This document shows positions 63,514-64,000 of a stretch of DNA of 64,000 bases, piece by piece (position 1 is the stretch's first letter; each line of letters opens with the position of its first letter). Made by a program: the position numbers and the translations under genes. The notes under the pieces were generated by a model, which worked only from the letters and a program-made list of their open reading frames with translations, made no database searches and was not told the DNA's origin. The DNA comes from a bacterium C-53. GTDB taxonomy: Bacteria > Bacillota > Clostridia > Lachnospirales > Lachnospiraceae. The stretch is from NCBI GenBank assembly GCA_003612525.1, contig RAZD01000006.1, positions 62,001 through 126,000 of the forward strand, written 5' to 3'.

Positions 63514-64000
63514 CTATTCTTTACACATTTTCTCAAGAGTAACCAGTTCCGGATCATCCGGGGTAAGCGCATGAAGCTGCTGCCAGATACCATATGCAGT
63601 CTTCTTATCTCCCTGATCAATCAAACGATATAATTGCCTCTTGACCTGACGTGCAAGCGATTTCATTTCATCACCGGCACGGCGGCTTTCTTCAAGCTGC
63701 GCCTCTCTTTGCGCCGCATACAACTTTCCAAAATACTGCAATCCCTCGTCAATTGGCCCAAATATGCCAATTGCCTTCGTAAGCGCCTCCCGAAACGATG
63801 CAATATCCCCTGACTCTTCCGCCTGTAATGCATGCTTCAAATGTACTGCCACACGTCCGGGCAATGGGAGCATCTCCATTTCACCTTCAAACGCTTCCGG
63901 ACGGAAAAACTTTGCGTAAAAAGCCATGCTCCTGTCAGAAAAATTCTTCATCTGCTTTCTGACTGCATTATAATTTTTATATTCCGGCGTAATAACTGCT
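63514..64000 (-). CDS. Unknown protein with helical (TPR-like) C-terminus, partial at right edge
   Basis: The frame stays open past ATG 63951 to the window edge (VITPEYKNYNAVRKQ), so the gene starts beyond 64000. The visible 160 residues are helical: LKHALQAEESGDIASFREALTKAI, EEGLQYFGK-like DEGLQYFGKLYAAQRE, and a final repeat QQLHALTPDDPELVTLEKM that looks like a TPR unit. Such tails occur on glycosyltransferases near flagellar genes, but nothing here proves that. Confidence 0.5.
   Translation of the reverse strand, partial: AVITPEYKNYNAVRKQMKNFSDRSMAFYAKFFRPEAFEGEMEMLPLPGRVAVHLKHALQAEESGDIASFREALTKAIGIFGPIDEGLQYFGKLYAAQREAQLEESRRAGDEMKSLARQVKRQLYRLIDQGDKKTAYGIWQQLHALTPDDPELVTLEKMCKE

Overview
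The window looks like a chromosomal stretch of a low-to-moderate GC, flagellated Clostridia bacterium, most likely Lachnospiraceae. Ribosomal and RNA polymerase protein sequences, AGGAGG ribosome binding sites, a flagellin, and the style of the mobile-element genes (DUF6017-type Rep, TnpV, MOBP and MOBV relaxases) all fit that. No rRNA, tRNA or CRISPR array was seen.

Right part (36.1-64 kb): conserved chromosome, mostly on the minus strand. It holds the str operon (rpsL-rpsG-fusA-tuf), rpoB-rpoC, rplJ-rplL with an L10 leader, and rpmG-secE-nusG-rplK-rplA. The usual rplKA-rplJL link is interrupted by a secreted subtilisin-like protease, a small membrane protein that resembles the protease's own propeptide, and a CapA-family lipoprotein. 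Beyond rpmG lie a FliD-like cap protein, an O-antigen-ligase-type membrane protein, a short flagellin, an SH3-domain membrane protein, a wrecked Rpn/PD-(D/E)XK transposase-family gene and a gene running off the right edge.

Left part (1-36.1 kb): accessory DNA stacked downstream of tuf. The last codons of tuf plus a terminator occur three times in the same orientation: the real tuf end (36105), a displaced but still translatable copy (about 29049), and a decayed copy (about 9617). They bound two nested integrative mobilizable elements that use the tuf 3' end as their attachment site. Element A (29.06-36.1 kb) looks intact: XRE regulator, small DNA-binding protein, tyrosine integrase, RepA-like ATPase, oriT-like hairpins, MOBV mobilization protein and four small cargo genes. 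Element B (9.6-29.06 kb) has the same layout, but its regulator, xis, integrase, rep and relaxase are all broken. Its cargo is better preserved: an HNH nuclease, a HEPN-like protein, a type I restriction-modification locus (hsdM frameshifted; hsdS, YhcG-type nuclease and hsdR intact), and an overlapping pair encoding a 1023-aa GHKL ATPase and an AlbA_2/nuclease-like protein. Region C (1-9.6 kb) has a TnpV remnant, a second type I system (hsdR-hsdM-hsdS), a gene split by an amber codon, and a large SF1 helicase gene that runs off the left edge; it may be a third, older element.

Together the accessory part reads as a defence island built by successive insertions at tuf. Each new element supplies a replacement tuf end and terminator, so EF-Tu stays intact while older ends are pushed outward and decay. 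The least documented module is the GHKL ATPase plus AlbA/nuclease pair at the end of the element B restriction locus.
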